From Scytonema sp045865695 (GTDB lineage Bacteria > Cyanobacteriota > Cyanobacteriia > Cyanobacteriales > Nostocaceae): a stretch of DNA of 64,000 bases. Position 1 is the first letter of the stretch. Each line of letters starts with the position of its first letter. The DNA lies in contig NZ_BAACAP010000214.1 of the NCBI RefSeq assembly GCF_045865695.1, positions 21,068 through 85,067 of the forward strand, read 5' to 3'. The notes under the pieces are model-generated. The model saw only the letters and a list, made by a program, of their open reading frames with translations. It did not search any database and was not told the DNA's origin. The translations under genes were made by a program, and so were the position numbers. This document shows, piece after piece, positions 51,858 through 60,692 of this stretch.

Positions 51858-52307
51858 TTAAATATCACCGCGAATTTCTTCGACAACGCCGTCACGTAAC
51901 ACGATTTCGACTTGCAACTTGCTAATCAGGTTATCGCCTGGTTCCACGCGGAAAAAACCTTCCATTTGGAATTGGTTGACTTCCTGATCCAATTCTAAAA
52001 ACTGGACTTGTTGGAGATTTTGCAAACTTTGATTTTTCTGTTCTAAAAGTTCACTTTTCTTTTGGTTGATCTGACCCTGAATATTATCAATTTGTTGCAG
52101 TGTCTGGGGACCGGGAGGTTGTAGGCTCTGCTTTTGAATTTCTGCGACTGCTCTTTGTCCTTGAACGTCCAACTGTTGCAACTGCTGGTCAATTTGATTG
52201 ATTTGGGTTTGCAGTTGCTGCTGAACTTCGTCTTTCCAAAGGTTGGTCACGATCGCTTTTACGTTGATAACGCGCTTTAAAAGCAATTGAGGTTTGGAGA
52301 CATCCAT
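51858..52307 (-). CDS. YlqD family protein
   Basis: 149 residues: a short N-terminal strand region (LLLKRVINVKAIVTNLWKDE), a central coiled coil of about 80 residues dense in Gln and Leu (QLQTQINQIDQQLQQLDVQG), and a C-terminal beta region (FFRVEPGDNLISKLQVEIVL, then R-D-G-V-V-E-E-I-R-G) that is the most conserved part of YlqD. The family is found in cyanobacteria and Firmicutes, and its function is unknown. It lies 39 bases downstream of the acyl-ACP synthetase gene on the same strand and may be co-transcribed. Confidence 0.85.
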   Translation of the reverse strand: MDVSKPQLLLKRVINVKAIVTNLWKDEVQQQLQTQINQIDQQLQQLDVQGQRAVAEIQKQSLQPPGPQTLQQIDNIQGQINQKKSELLEQKNQSLQNLQQVQFLELDQEVNQFQMEGFFRVEPGDNLISKLQVEIVLRDGVVEEIRGDI

Positions 52308-52346
52308 AAATGTTTTACGTTCACTCTACATTTGTACTGGGAATTA

Positions 52347-54335
52347 TCAGGCAAACATCCCGTTAATAATATCGCGATAGTGTTCCATCACGACGTGTCG
52401 TTTCGTTTTTAGTGTTTGCGTCATCATGCCATTTTCAATAGAAAACGGTTCTAGAATCAGCTTGAATGGACCGATACGGTCATCAGGTCGGTAGCCAGGA
52501 CGGTTTCGCACTTCCCGATTCAATTCTTGCCGGAATAAATCCTGAACCATTTTACTCTCTAGATCTACTTCAGTAGCCACTGTATTACTGAGGGTTTTGT
52601 CAGTGACTTCTTCTGGAAGACGTAGGTGGAGATTCTGAGAAATTGCCCACTTCTGCAAGGCTTCTACATTGGGAACAATCAAAGCCCCGAGACTGCGTTG
52701 GTCTTGTCCTACAAGCATAATCTGATCTATGTAGGGCGATCGCAAACAAACATCTTCTATCGGTAGCGGCTCGATATTTTCTCCATTTGTTAATACAATC
52801 GTATCTTTAGCTCGTCCGGTTAGTACCAAATCATTTTGTGGTGTCACCCATCCCAAATCTCCACTATCAAACCAACCTTCGGCATCAATGGCTTTGGCTG
52901 TCGCTTGAGGATTTTGATAGTAACCTTCCATCACTTGGGGTCCTCGCAACAACACCAATCCTCTTTCCCCCGTCGGTAATGGCTTGCGAGTATCTGGATC
53001 TACGATTTTCGTTTCCGTTCCTGGTATTGCTTGCCCTGCAGAACCCCGTAAATTCCGCCAAGGACGCCGCGCATGAGTGACAGGAGAGGTTTCTGTTAAC
53101 CCATAACCTACCAAAATTTCCACACCAATAATTTCAAAAAAGTCATCGATATGCTTGGGAAGCGCACCGCCACCGCTAATCATCTGCTTGACTTTACCTC
53201 CTGTTGCTTCCCTCACCTTAGAATAAACAATTCGTTCTCCCAATGCATGAAGGGGAAGCAAAGCTGTTGCTTGTGCGCTTGCTGTTAGTTGCTCGAGGAC
53301 TGAAGGATTCAAAGTCTCCAAATCTAACCCTTGAGCAATGCGCCGTGCTTTAATAAATTTTTCGCTCATTCCAAAAAAGAAGTTAATCAGACGTTGCTTA
53401 TTCTCTGGTTGTTCGCGAAACTGTTTTTGCACTCCTTCATAAATGGATTCCCACAACCGAGGTACGCCCACCATAAATCGGGGTTGAAATTTTTTTAAAT
53501 CTTTTTTAACAGACCGGAGGTTCGTGTAAATTTGGGTACAGCCTTGAGAAAGTAAAAAGTACTCGCCACTACGTTCGTAACTGTGCCAAGTGGGCAAAAT
53601 GCTGAGTATATTTTCTCCCGGTTGTGGTTGTACGACTGACCTCAGCACTAAAACTTGATGGAGTAAATTACCGTGAGTCAGCATCACCCCTTTCGGTTTA
53701 CCTGTAGTTCCAGACGTGTAAATTAAAGTCGCTAGAGTTTCCCTAGTTTGCTTTGCGGGTGTTAGGGTGTGCTTTTCCCCAATTTCCATCACTTGGGAAA
53801 AGTTCACGACTTTCAAACTGGTGTTGGCTGGTGGTGTTTCCTCTGTCAACAAAACAATCAGTTGAATTGGTAGCTCCAAAAGACGCTCTTGCAGCTTATT
53901 CAGTGTCTTTAGGTCTTCTACCACTAGCGCCGTGCTGCCGCTATTTGCTATTATGTACAAAAGTTCTTCCCGTTCTGCCTGAGAACTACGCACTGCATTG
54001 ACAGCCCCAGCAGCCATAATGCCTTGATCTGCAATTAACCACCGAGGACAATTATCTGCAATCAGTGAGATGCGATCGCCTTCTTTCACACCCAATGCTT
54101 GCAAACCAGCCGCAAACTTTTGAATTTGTTGTGAGAGTTGAGTGTAAGTAATAACTTCTTCCGGTTGAGAGTTAGGGTTATGGAGGGCAACGATATTCCC
54201 AAATTGCTTAGCTGCTAAGGGCCAAATTTCTGGTATTGACTCTATGTTGGAGTAGTTAACGATGTAATCTAATGCCCGACGCTCTGGCTCTGAAATATTG
54301 GATAGGTAAGAAGAGTTATCGTATTTTTTTGACAT
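52347..54335 (-). CDS. aas: Long-chain fatty acid ACP/CoA ligase (AMP-binding)
   Basis: 662 residues of the adenylate-forming superfamily. The P-loop-like motif LIYTSGTTGKPKGVMLTHGN, the fatty-acid-site region ILSILPTWHSYERSGEYFLL, the YGLTETSPVTHARR adenine motif and the GWFDSGDLGWVTPQNDLVLT hinge motif are all present. Length and the long ERSGEY region match the single cyanobacterial Aas enzyme, which activates free fatty acids released from membranes for recycling onto ACP. The GRAKDTIVLTNGENIEPLPI segment includes the catalytic-lysine domain hinge. Followed by a perfect terminator-like palindrome upstream (54408) belonging to the neighbouring transcription unit. Confidence 0.9.
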   Translation of the reverse strand: MSKKYDNSSYLSNISEPERRALDYIVNYSNIESIPEIWPLAAKQFGNIVALHNPNSQPEEVITYTQLSQQIQKFAAGLQALGVKEGDRISLIADNCPRWLIADQGIMAAGAVNAVRSSQAEREELLYIIANSGSTALVVEDLKTLNKLQERLLELPIQLIVLLTEETPPANTSLKVVNFSQVMEIGEKHTLTPAKQTRETLATLIYTSGTTGKPKGVMLTHGNLLHQVLVLRSVVQPQPGENILSILPTWHSYERSGEYFLLSQGCTQIYTNLRSVKKDLKKFQPRFMVGVPRLWESIYEGVQKQFREQPENKQRLINFFFGMSEKFIKARRIAQGLDLETLNPSVLEQLTASAQATALLPLHALGERIVYSKVREATGGKVKQMISGGGALPKHIDDFFEIIGVEILVGYGLTETSPVTHARRPWRNLRGSAGQAIPGTETKIVDPDTRKPLPTGERGLVLLRGPQVMEGYYQNPQATAKAIDAEGWFDSGDLGWVTPQNDLVLTGRAKDTIVLTNGENIEPLPIEDVCLRSPYIDQIMLVGQDQRSLGALIVPNVEALQKWAISQNLHLRLPEEVTDKTLSNTVATEVDLESKMVQDLFRQELNREVRNRPGYRPDDRIGPFKLILEPFSIENGMMTQTLKTKRHVVMEHYRDIINGMFA

Positions 54336-54807
54336 AGCACATCACCCATAAAAAATCTATTGTACTCAAATAAAGTCTTGGCGATTAGAAATCGCGACTA
54401 TAAAAGCAAAACCCACCTACGTGGGTTTCAGAATCTTGATTTTCATGAGTCCGCATCGGCGGACGAGCGTTTGTATAGTAGCGAATTCTATTCGCACAGT
54501 ATTCTCTTGTTATTATTATGCATTGTAAATTAGTATCGATAGGCTATAGCTGTCCTAAATCATTCATGAGAATTTGAAATTATTGTGTCCCCCCTGTAAT
54601 CTCCCCAAGGTATCGGGGGAACGGCGTTAGCCCGGAGGTGAATTTTTTTACAACTCACTAATTCTTTCTATAGTAAGAGTAAGAAAATCCTATATTAAAT
54701 TTACTTTATGTATATAAGAAGAAATTCAAAAGCTTTTTTTGAGCGTTTGGAGAAATTTTGCTTCACAATAGTATTTTATGTCCTCATCATAAAAAGGAGC
54801 GTGACAT
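54336..54807. other. Intergenic region upstream of aas and of the 58-residue gene
   Basis: 472 bases. Contains the palindrome at 54408-54427, a GTCCGCATCGGCGGAC-like hairpin near 54452, a CTCCCCAAGGTATCGGGGGA hairpin near 54601, and AT-rich DNA with the divergent promoters. Confidence 0.55.
54408..54427. terminator. Perfect hairpin with A/T flanks
   Basis: AAACCCACCTACGTGGGTTT: an eight-base perfect stem with a CTAC loop, preceded by AGCA and followed by a short T-run on one strand. It looks like a bidirectional terminator but lies upstream of aas, so it may instead be a 5' leader structure. Confidence 0.5.
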
Positions 54808-54984
54808 ATGAGCTTAATGGATGGTTTACTTATAACACTTTTTAATACAGTCGCTTGTATTATTTTTCCAAAGCTAGTGTCTGTCATTCTTACACAGAAA
54901 CCCAAACCTACTGCATCCACACAAGCTAATTTAGCCGCAAATGAAACAGGTTCCGGAGTCCCTAGTTTTTCTCAGGTATCATAG
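54808..54984 (+). CDS. Small membrane protein, 58 residues, unknown
   Basis: Below usual ORF cut-offs. AAAAAGGAG lies eight bases before the ATG, one of the better ribosome-binding sites in the window. The protein has one hydrophobic helix (LITLFNTVACIIFPKLVSVI), then a K-P-K-P-T-A-S-T-Q linker and a polar tail ending in S-F-S-Q-V-S. The amino-acid pattern and start signal support a real gene. No family recognised; a role as a small subunit or regulator of a membrane complex is possible. It stands alone between aas (divergent) and the glycosyltransferase (convergent). Confidence 0.6.
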   Translation: MSLMDGLLITLFNTVACIIFPKLVSVILTQKPKPTASTQANLAANETGSGVPSFSQVS

Positions 54985-55025
54985 GACGATAAATTTCAGT
55001 GACCAGACGCATTCACTACTTCCCT

Positions 55026-55055
55026 CACTGGTCACTGGTCACTGGTCACTGGTCA
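55026..55055 (+). repeat. CTGGTCA short tandem repeat
   Basis: Four copies of the heptamer CACTGGT/CTGGTCA at the 3' side of the glycosyltransferase gene; reverse complement of the CCAGTGA family at 34280. GACCAATGA-type copies follow to 55092. Confidence 0.85.
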
Positions 55056-55095
55056 GGTATTTGTCTTAACTAATGACCCATGACCAATGACCAAT

Positions 55096-56679
55096 TTACT
55101 TTAATTTCCAAAATGTGTAAAATTTATCGCTATATAACTTACGAGTTTTGGCATTATACTTTTTTTCTATTGCCTTACGTAAGCTACTTGAAGGATTGAG
55201 TAAAAAAATATCAGTAAATCCTTTGTAAACTTTGGGAAGCGCTTTACCCTTTACCAACAGAAAGCGGACTTTTGGCTGAACGAGATAGCTTAGAGAAACG
55301 ACATTTCCAGAATGACTACTAGAAGCATGGCATATTAACAGTGAACGATTAGATTGGTTAATAATTTTAGCAATTTGTATATTACCATAACTTACACCTT
55401 TATTCCATAAAGTTTCTTTTTGAGAAATGACTGCACAGGAAATAAAGCCACTCAAAATAATTACAATAAAAATCATTTCCCAGATTCTTCGGCGTAAAAT
55501 ATTACCATTATAAAGTTGAGTTGCTAGCAAATATGCGACAGCTAATTGGATACCTACGTAAGTAGGCATGAGATATTGTTCGGCAGTTGACCGTATTCCT
55601 CCAAACATTAAATCTGGAAGCATAAGGGGTATTGCGGGTACAGCAATTAACAGTACAATAAATAACCAGATTTTTGGATGGGTCGTCAAACAAAGAATAT
55701 AAATTGAGTATCCTATTCCTGTAAAAAATATTGAGGTTACTAAATAACTAAACGGATTTTCAAGTCCAAAATCTAAATCGAAAAAAATCCGGCTTAATTG
55801 AATGAGCCAAGTTTGAAAGAGCGCAAACAGAGGTAATTTAGATGATGTCCAAGTAGTTTGATGAAATTGAAAGAAATTTGTCAGTATAATTAATATCCAA
55901 GGAATAAAGCTGCAAAATCCTGATAGGGATGCCAACGTGTAAGCTTTGACTGTTTGAGTCCAACGAAATTCTGCTGTTGCTGTAACATAAATTCCATGGG
56001 CAACTGCAATAAATCCGCTTAATAAAGACGTGTAAAGGCTGAGTGCTAAGGTGACTGTATAGAGTCCCCATACATAAATATAATCTCGCTTGTATTCTCC
56101 TGTAGTTTCAAGTCGCAAAGCTCGCAGCAGTGAGGCGCTAGATGCTAAAATTGTGACGAGCCATAAGATATATTCTTGTGCTTCTTGAGCGTAGACAAGA
56201 TGAATTGGAGAAATGGTTGCGAGTGCGATCGCAACGTAGGGAACTGATAGTGGTACGATAAATAATTCTCGACAAAGCCAGTAAAGGCAGGGAAAGACGA
56301 GTAAACTGACAGTAGCAGAAAAACTTCGGATTGCTGTTACTGAAGTGCCAAACAATTGACTCCACACTTGTATGAGTAAATAATACAAAGGTGGGCGTTG
56401 AGGGTCGTCGATAGCTAAAGACTTGAGTGTATCGCCTAAATTTTTTTCAGAATTGAGGCTTTGAAATTTATCAAAAGCTTCCCTTTTTACAACACGACTG
56501 TTAAAAATTTGTCGTTGAACTTCTGTAGATGTGTATCCTGAAATACGTAATGAAGTTCGGGTTTCATCGTAAGAGTAAACCTTGGTATCAAGATTGTAGA
56601 AACGAAAGAATACACCGACCGCAAACACCGTAATAATTAGAAACCGCAACCAATAAGGAGCGAGTTTGATTTGCCGCAT
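55096..56679 (-). CDS. GT39/ArnT-like integral membrane glycosyltransferase
   Basis: 527 residues with about 11-12 membrane helices. The first helix (WLRFLIITVFAVGVFFRFYN) is followed by a periplasmic loop with the catalytic-type acidic pair in VYSYDETRTSLRISGY, as in the D-E motif of PMT/ArnT enzymes. QRPPLYYLLIQVWSQLFGTS is the second conserved loop, and HLVYAQEAQEYILWLVTILA the third. The C-terminal soluble part (GFTDIFLLNPSSSLRKAIEK) is short. Such enzymes move sugars from polyprenyl-phosphate donors to lipids, proteins or glycans at the outer face of the inner membrane. Acceptor and donor are unknown. Confidence 0.85.
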   Translation of the reverse strand: MRQIKLAPYWLRFLIITVFAVGVFFRFYNLDTKVYSYDETRTSLRISGYTSTEVQRQIFNSRVVKREAFDKFQSLNSEKNLGDTLKSLAIDDPQRPPLYYLLIQVWSQLFGTSVTAIRSFSATVSLLVFPCLYWLCRELFIVPLSVPYVAIALATISPIHLVYAQEAQEYILWLVTILASSASLLRALRLETTGEYKRDYIYVWGLYTVTLALSLYTSLLSGFIAVAHGIYVTATAEFRWTQTVKAYTLASLSGFCSFIPWILIILTNFFQFHQTTWTSSKLPLFALFQTWLIQLSRIFFDLDFGLENPFSYLVTSIFFTGIGYSIYILCLTTHPKIWLFIVLLIAVPAIPLMLPDLMFGGIRSTAEQYLMPTYVGIQLAVAYLLATQLYNGNILRRRIWEMIFIVIILSGFISCAVISQKETLWNKGVSYGNIQIAKIINQSNRSLLICHASSSHSGNVVSLSYLVQPKVRFLLVKGKALPKVYKGFTDIFLLNPSSSLRKAIEKKYNAKTRKLYSDKFYTFWKLK

Positions 56680-56890
56680 AAACAGCTTCTCGATTAATTT
56701 GCGTAAAGTGATGAGAGCGAAAGACCCGAATCAATTGCAATTGCGAATCGCCAAGACTACTTTTAGGATATGTAGATATGGTAATTTGGCGATCGTTATT
56801 TCATTATTATATTTATAAAAATTTTTGTAAATTTTTGTAAATATTATAACTTATAGCAGTTTTCACCTAAATGAACCATAGCATTTTCTT

Positions 56891-56916
56891 GTGGAACGGG
56901 CGTCCTCGCCCGTTCT
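56891..56916. repeat. Dispersed GGGCGTCCTCGCCCG palindrome
   Basis: GAACGGGCGTCCTCGCCCGT: the same palindrome as at 43094. It interrupts the 3' end of the VapC relic. The surrounding DNA from 56680 to here is AT-rich and holds no gene. Confidence 0.75.
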
Positions 56917-56929
56917 GGATAAGAGGGCG

Positions 56930-57283
56930 GTAACTTCATCAAAACTCATCAATTGCAGAATGGCTTGAGATGCAAGAATTACGTCTATGTGTAGGAGAAA
57001 GTTGGGATTAATTGGACAACCCGCATTTCTTTACATTTTCGCATCACCTCTATAAGGGTAGCTAGAGCATTGTTTTACTAGAAAACTACTCCAAACTCTC
57101 TTGGCTTGCCGTTGGTTTCCCTTCATTTCGCACTGCTGCCCATAATTCTGCTGCTTGTCTCATCGTTTCATTAGTCAATGGAATAAGGAATTGACTAAGA
57201 AGGTGTTTGCTAACTCTAGCGTGAAATGCAACCGAATTATTGGCGATGCATGGAGGATTTTGCTTACACCTGCTACCATTCAC
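56930..57283 (-). pseudogene. VapC-type PIN toxin relic, split by an insertion of about 100 bp
   Basis: The minus strand reads LIPLTNETMRQAAELWAAVR, then N-E-G-K-P-T-A-S-Q-E-S-L-E and a stop at 57086, matching the middle of VapC PIN proteins (A-x-x-L-W-A-x-x-R-x-x-G-K-P-T-x-x). In a different frame at about 56930-56990 comes IDVILASQAILQLMSFDEVT, the next conserved VapC block (D-V-I-L-A-A-Q-A). In intact proteins only a few residues separate these blocks; here about 100 bases of unrelated sequence do. The N-terminus and the last block are also lost, the latter against a dispersed repeat. No VapB antitoxin is visible. Confidence 0.7.
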
Positions 57284-58226
57284 GATAAAGCTCGAGAGCG
57301 TAAATCATCACCTCTTCATTTGGTAGTCTGATTTTGGTGGGTTGGTGAGGATATCGAGTTTCAATGGCAGTAGAATCCTGTTCCACAACTACATCAATGG
57401 CTTTTAGCATTGATTGGCGCAAAAGCGGTTTTATCCAAACAGATTTGAACTTAGCGAATATCAACTCATAAATTTTAGTTTGATTTTGTTGTTGTGGATA
57501 TTGCACAACAACCTGAGCAAACGGTCCAGATCCTGTCTCAGCATACAGAACCAGAACCGAAGGAAAAAAATACTCAACCGTACTCTTGAGAATCTTTGGT
57601 ATTGTAAACAGAACTGGGTTGCTTAAAAGTTCTCTGACTGAGTTATTAGCTCTAGTACTTTCCTGCTTTACCTTGTACCAATAGCCATTTTTGTCAAATT
57701 CAGTCATCTGATTTTGGACAATCTGAAATAACTCCCGGTGCGTTCCGTTTTGATGATTGAAATCAGAATTGATTAGCCAAGTGCTTAAGAAATCTCCCTG
57801 GATGGTCTTATCTCCAGCTATACCGATAAAATCATATTTAGATGCAATTTGCTCAACAATGTCAGGAATGCCTGTACGAGGTTCGCAATCACCATATGTC
57901 CAAATACAGTCACCAATCACCGTGAGTTTAAGCGGTTGAGCGAAAGGCTGTATATCCCGCTTACCTTCTCGATGCAACTTTCCTTCACCATCAAACTCTA
58001 GTGCATGGAATGGACAAGTAATAGTATTTCGCTCTTTGCAAATCCAACCATTTGACAGTGGAGCTTGCATATGAGGACAAACATTGTTCAAAGCAAAAAC
58101 TTCGCCGCGATCGTTCTGCCACAGAGCATAGTCTTGACCATTTAGCGTCACCTTATGCGGTTGATTCACCCCTAACATTGAGCGATGAGCAATGAGCCAA
58201 GGTGCTCCAGGCAAGATGTAAGTCAT
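57273..58226 (-). CDS. Rieske-type non-heme iron oxygenase
   Basis: 317 residues. The Rieske [2Fe-2S] ligands are C50 and H52 (NVCPHMQAPL) and C71 and H74 (TCPFHALEFDG). The catalytic domain has NSDFNHQNGTH with H158 and H163 of the mononuclear iron site and D155 nearby. Domain order and length fit ring-hydroxylating oxygenase alpha-subunit relatives such as those acting on chlorophyll breakdown products, choline or small aromatics, but no chloroplast-type C-terminal anchor is visible. It is divergent from a TetR regulator, which probably controls it; no reductase gene is adjacent. Confidence 0.87.
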   Translation of the reverse strand: MTYILPGAPWLIAHRSMLGVNQPHKVTLNGQDYALWQNDRGEVFALNNVCPHMQAPLSNGWICKERNTITCPFHALEFDGEGKLHREGKRDIQPFAQPLKLTVIGDCIWTYGDCEPRTGIPDIVEQIASKYDFIGIAGDKTIQGDFLSTWLINSDFNHQNGTHRELFQIVQNQMTEFDKNGYWYKVKQESTRANNSVRELLSNPVLFTIPKILKSTVEYFFPSVLVLYAETGSGPFAQVVVQYPQQQNQTKIYELIFAKFKSVWIKPLLRQSMLKAIDVVVEQDSTAIETRYPHQPTKIRLPNEEVMIYALELYREW

Positions 58227-58251
58227 GAGTTGAGCCTTTCTAACTAACTAT

Positions 58252-58317
58252 ATTTTCAGTCAGTATCTACCGATTAACAGTCGTTTGTCAATTACTGACC
58301 GAATTTTCAGTTAGTAT
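58252..58317. promoter_or_regulatory. Putative TetR operator: two near-identical 15-base repeats
   Basis: ATTTTCAGTCAGTAT (58252-58266) and ATTTTCAGTTAGTAT (58303-58317) differ at one base and lie in the divergent gap between the Rieske and TetR genes, 51 bases apart. CTAACTAACTATA and ACTGACCGAA next to them contribute partial inverted symmetry. Typical position for auto-regulated TetR control. Confidence 0.55.
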
Positions 58318-58434
58318 TGGTTCTGCTGGTACAAGAAGTTATACCAGGTTGAAAAAAGAATGCGACAGATAGTAGTGTGAAATCTAATCCAGGCAAAGTT
58401 TTCACAATCCAAAATCCAAAATCTAAAATCCAAG

Positions 58435-59094
58435 ATGGTATTAAGCGTGAGTTTTTCAAACACTTCAAAGCAAAAGTCAAAAAAGCTTCGTCAAGTTCGT
58501 GATGCAGAGGCAACCCAGGCAAAAATTCTTGATGTTGCCGAAGAAGAGTTTGCCCGTTATGGTTTGGCAGGAACGCGAATTGATGCCATTGCTGCCCGAA
58601 CTGGTGTTGTGAAAGCCATGATTTATTACTACTTTGAGAGTAAAGAAGGGCTTTACCAAGCTGTGATGCAACGGATCGGAACCGAGTTGGATACTACATT
58701 TCAACAGCTTGCTACAGAACATTTACCAGTCGAAGAAGCCCTAAAAGCATCCATTCGCGCTGGTATTGCTTACGGAGCTGCTTATCCGCATCGTGGAATG
58801 CTGTGGTTTTATGAAGCCATCCAAAACCAGGGTCAGTACGGACAGATGAGCGGTTGGCAGAAAAGTTTCTGGAGTATGACGACAATTTTAGAACGCGGAA
58901 TGGCTGAAGGTGTCTTTCGATCGCTCGATCCATTTCTGACAACCATCAACATTTTAGGGGTTTGCACGTTTTACTTCAACGCTCACGAAAATCTTAAGTA
59001 CCTCGATCCAACGCGGCAACTTTTAAGTTCGGAGATGATTGAGCGACAGACTCAAGAAGCCATTGATTTAATTTTGGCTGGAATCAAAGCTTGA
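58435..59094 (+). CDS. TetR/AcrR-family transcriptional regulator
   Basis: 219 residues. After a basic N-terminal tail, the DNA-binding helix-turn-helix spans about 25-70: ILDVAEEEFARYGLAGTRID, then IAARTGVVKAMIYYYFESKE, the classic TetR pattern. The C-terminal ligand domain (80-219) is all-helical, with WFYEAIQNQGQYGQMSGWQK of the TetR_C type found in regulators near oxidoreductases. It is divergent from the Rieske oxygenase, with repeated sequences in the 208-base gap, so it most likely represses that gene and itself until an unknown ligand binds. Confidence 0.88.
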   Translation: MVLSVSFSNTSKQKSKKLRQVRDAEATQAKILDVAEEEFARYGLAGTRIDAIAARTGVVKAMIYYYFESKEGLYQAVMQRIGTELDTTFQQLATEHLPVEEALKASIRAGIAYGAAYPHRGMLWFYEAIQNQGQYGQMSGWQKSFWSMTTILERGMAEGVFRSLDPFLTTINILGVCTFYFNAHENLKYLDPTRQLLSSEMIERQTQEAIDLILAGIKA

Positions 59095-59212
59095 TGCTGA
59101 ACTTTTGTGCGGCAAAGCCCTACCTACAGTACTACAGTACTGATATTTTTCACAAATCATATAGGATTGCTATATACCAATTCGGCTTCCGATTTTGCCG
59201 CTCAGTGTTTCA

Positions 59213-59911
59213 TCAAACAGCTAAAAACCTTTGAATCACGTCCTGACTCAATTCATTGGTGGAACCAGAAGCAACAATACCGCCTTTTTGCATCGCGTAA
59301 TAGTAATCAGCTTGGCGGACAAAATGTAAATGTTGCTCTACTAACAAAACAGAAATACCAGTAGTAGCAACTATGCCACGTACTGCTGCTTCAATTTCCA
59401 AGATAATTGAAGGTTGAATACCTTCGGTAGGTTCATCTAATAACAGTAATTGGGGTTGTCCCATTAAAGCACGAGCAATAGCTAGTTGTTGTTGCTGTCC
59501 ACCACTTAAATCACCACCCATCCGCGAAAGCATGGATTTCAAAATGGGAAATAAGCTAAAAATTTCTTCAGGTATTTCTTGATGTTTTCTCCTACTAAGT
59601 CTTGCTTCTAATCCCAATAGGAGATTTTCTTTGACTGTCAAACGGGGAATAATTTCGCGTCCTTGGGGAACGTAACCAATTCCCAGCTTTGCTCTTCGAT
59701 CTGGAGATTTTGAATTTATTAATTCTCCGGTAAAGGTTATTGTGCCATGACGCGGTTTGAGTAACCCCATAATTGTTTTAAGGAGGGTTGTTTTACCTAC
59801 GCCATTGCGTCCGATTAGGCACACCATCTGCCCCATTGGTACGCTCAAATCTACATTACGTAGAATGTGGCTTTCGCCGTAGTAAACGTCCAGGTTAGAG
59901 ATTTGTAACAT
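59213..59911 (-). CDS. urtE: Urea ABC transporter ATP-binding protein UrtE
   Basis: 232 residues; last gene of the urt operon. Walker A GRNGVGKTTLL, signature DLSGGQQQQLAIARAL, Walker B LLLLDEPTEGIQPSI and switch histidine EQHLHFV are intact. LDVYYGESHILRNVDLSVPM and the GYVPQGREIIPRLTVKENLL loop are typical of LivF/UrtE-type ATPases. With UrtD it powers high-affinity urea uptake. It starts 28 bases after urtD. In Anabaena-type cyanobacteria the operon is under NtcA control; the promoter lies outside this window, beyond urtA. Confidence 0.93.
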   Translation of the reverse strand: MLQISNLDVYYGESHILRNVDLSVPMGQMVCLIGRNGVGKTTLLKTIMGLLKPRHGTITFTGELINSKSPDRRAKLGIGYVPQGREIIPRLTVKENLLLGLEARLSRRKHQEIPEEIFSLFPILKSMLSRMGGDLSGGQQQQLAIARALMGQPQLLLLDEPTEGIQPSIILEIEAAVRGIVATTGISVLLVEQHLHFVRQADYYYAMQKGGIVASGSTNELSQDVIQRFLAV

Positions 59912-59939
59912 TGAAAAGTTTTAAGTATAAAGTTTAATA

Positions 59940-60692
59940 TTAGTTGCTAACGACAAATTGTCCCAAATAAACTTCAATAACACGCTTGTCGTTTTGTACT
60001 TCTTCAATAGTGCCTTCACATAACACTGAACCTTCATGTAAGACTGTGACTTGTCGAGCGATTTGGCGCACGAATTCCATGTCATGTTCAATGACTAAAA
60101 TAGAATGATTTTGTGATAGTGCTAAAAGAAGTTCCCCTATATTGTAGGTTTCTTCATCTGTTAAACCAGCAACAGGTTCATCAACAAGTAATAAATCGGG
60201 AGATTGTGCTACTAACATTCCAATTTCTAAGCGTTGCTTTTCTCCATGAGATAGAGAACTCGCTTGAATGTCTGCTTTGTCGGCTAAGCCTATGGTTTCC
60301 AGTAACTCTGTAATCTTCTTCTTTTCACCAGTATGGGAACTTCCAAACAAGGTAGACAACACATTTTTATTACGGTTACTACTCAATTCTAAGTTCTCGT
60401 AAGGTGTTAAGTTGAGGTAGATTCTGGGAGTTTGAAATTTACGTCCAATTCCCCGTCTAGAGATTTGATGTTCAGATAAAGAATGCAAACTTTTGCCTTT
60501 GAAAAAAACTCGTCCCTCGGTTGGTTTCACTTTACCTGTGATGACATCAAGAAATGTCGTTTTTCCAGCACCGTTGGGACCAATAACTACCCGTAATTCA
60601 CCCACATCCATGCTGAAGTTTAGCTTATTGAGTGCCTTAAAGCCGTCAAAACTAACTGTGAGGTTTTTAGTTTCTAAGATTTTGGCGTTCAT
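59940..60692 (-). CDS. urtD: Urea ABC transporter ATP-binding protein UrtD
   Basis: 250 residues of the LivG type: Walker A GPNGAGKTTFLDVITG, the Q-loop region RRGIGRKFQTPRIYLNLTPY, signature SLSHGEKQRLEIGMLV and Walker B LLLVDEPVAGLTDEET, with EHDMEFVRQIARQVTVLHEG at the switch. K-V-K-P-T-E-G-R-V-F-F-K-G follows the P-loop as in UrtD. Its start overlaps the end of urtC by 26 bases, so translation is coupled. The frame differs from urtC. Confidence 0.93.
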   Translation of the reverse strand: MNAKILETKNLTVSFDGFKALNKLNFSMDVGELRVVIGPNGAGKTTFLDVITGKVKPTEGRVFFKGKSLHSLSEHQISRRGIGRKFQTPRIYLNLTPYENLELSSNRNKNVLSTLFGSSHTGEKKKITELLETIGLADKADIQASSLSHGEKQRLEIGMLVAQSPDLLLVDEPVAGLTDEETYNIGELLLALSQNHSILVIEHDMEFVRQIARQVTVLHEGSVLCEGTIEEVQNDKRVIEVYLGQFVVSN

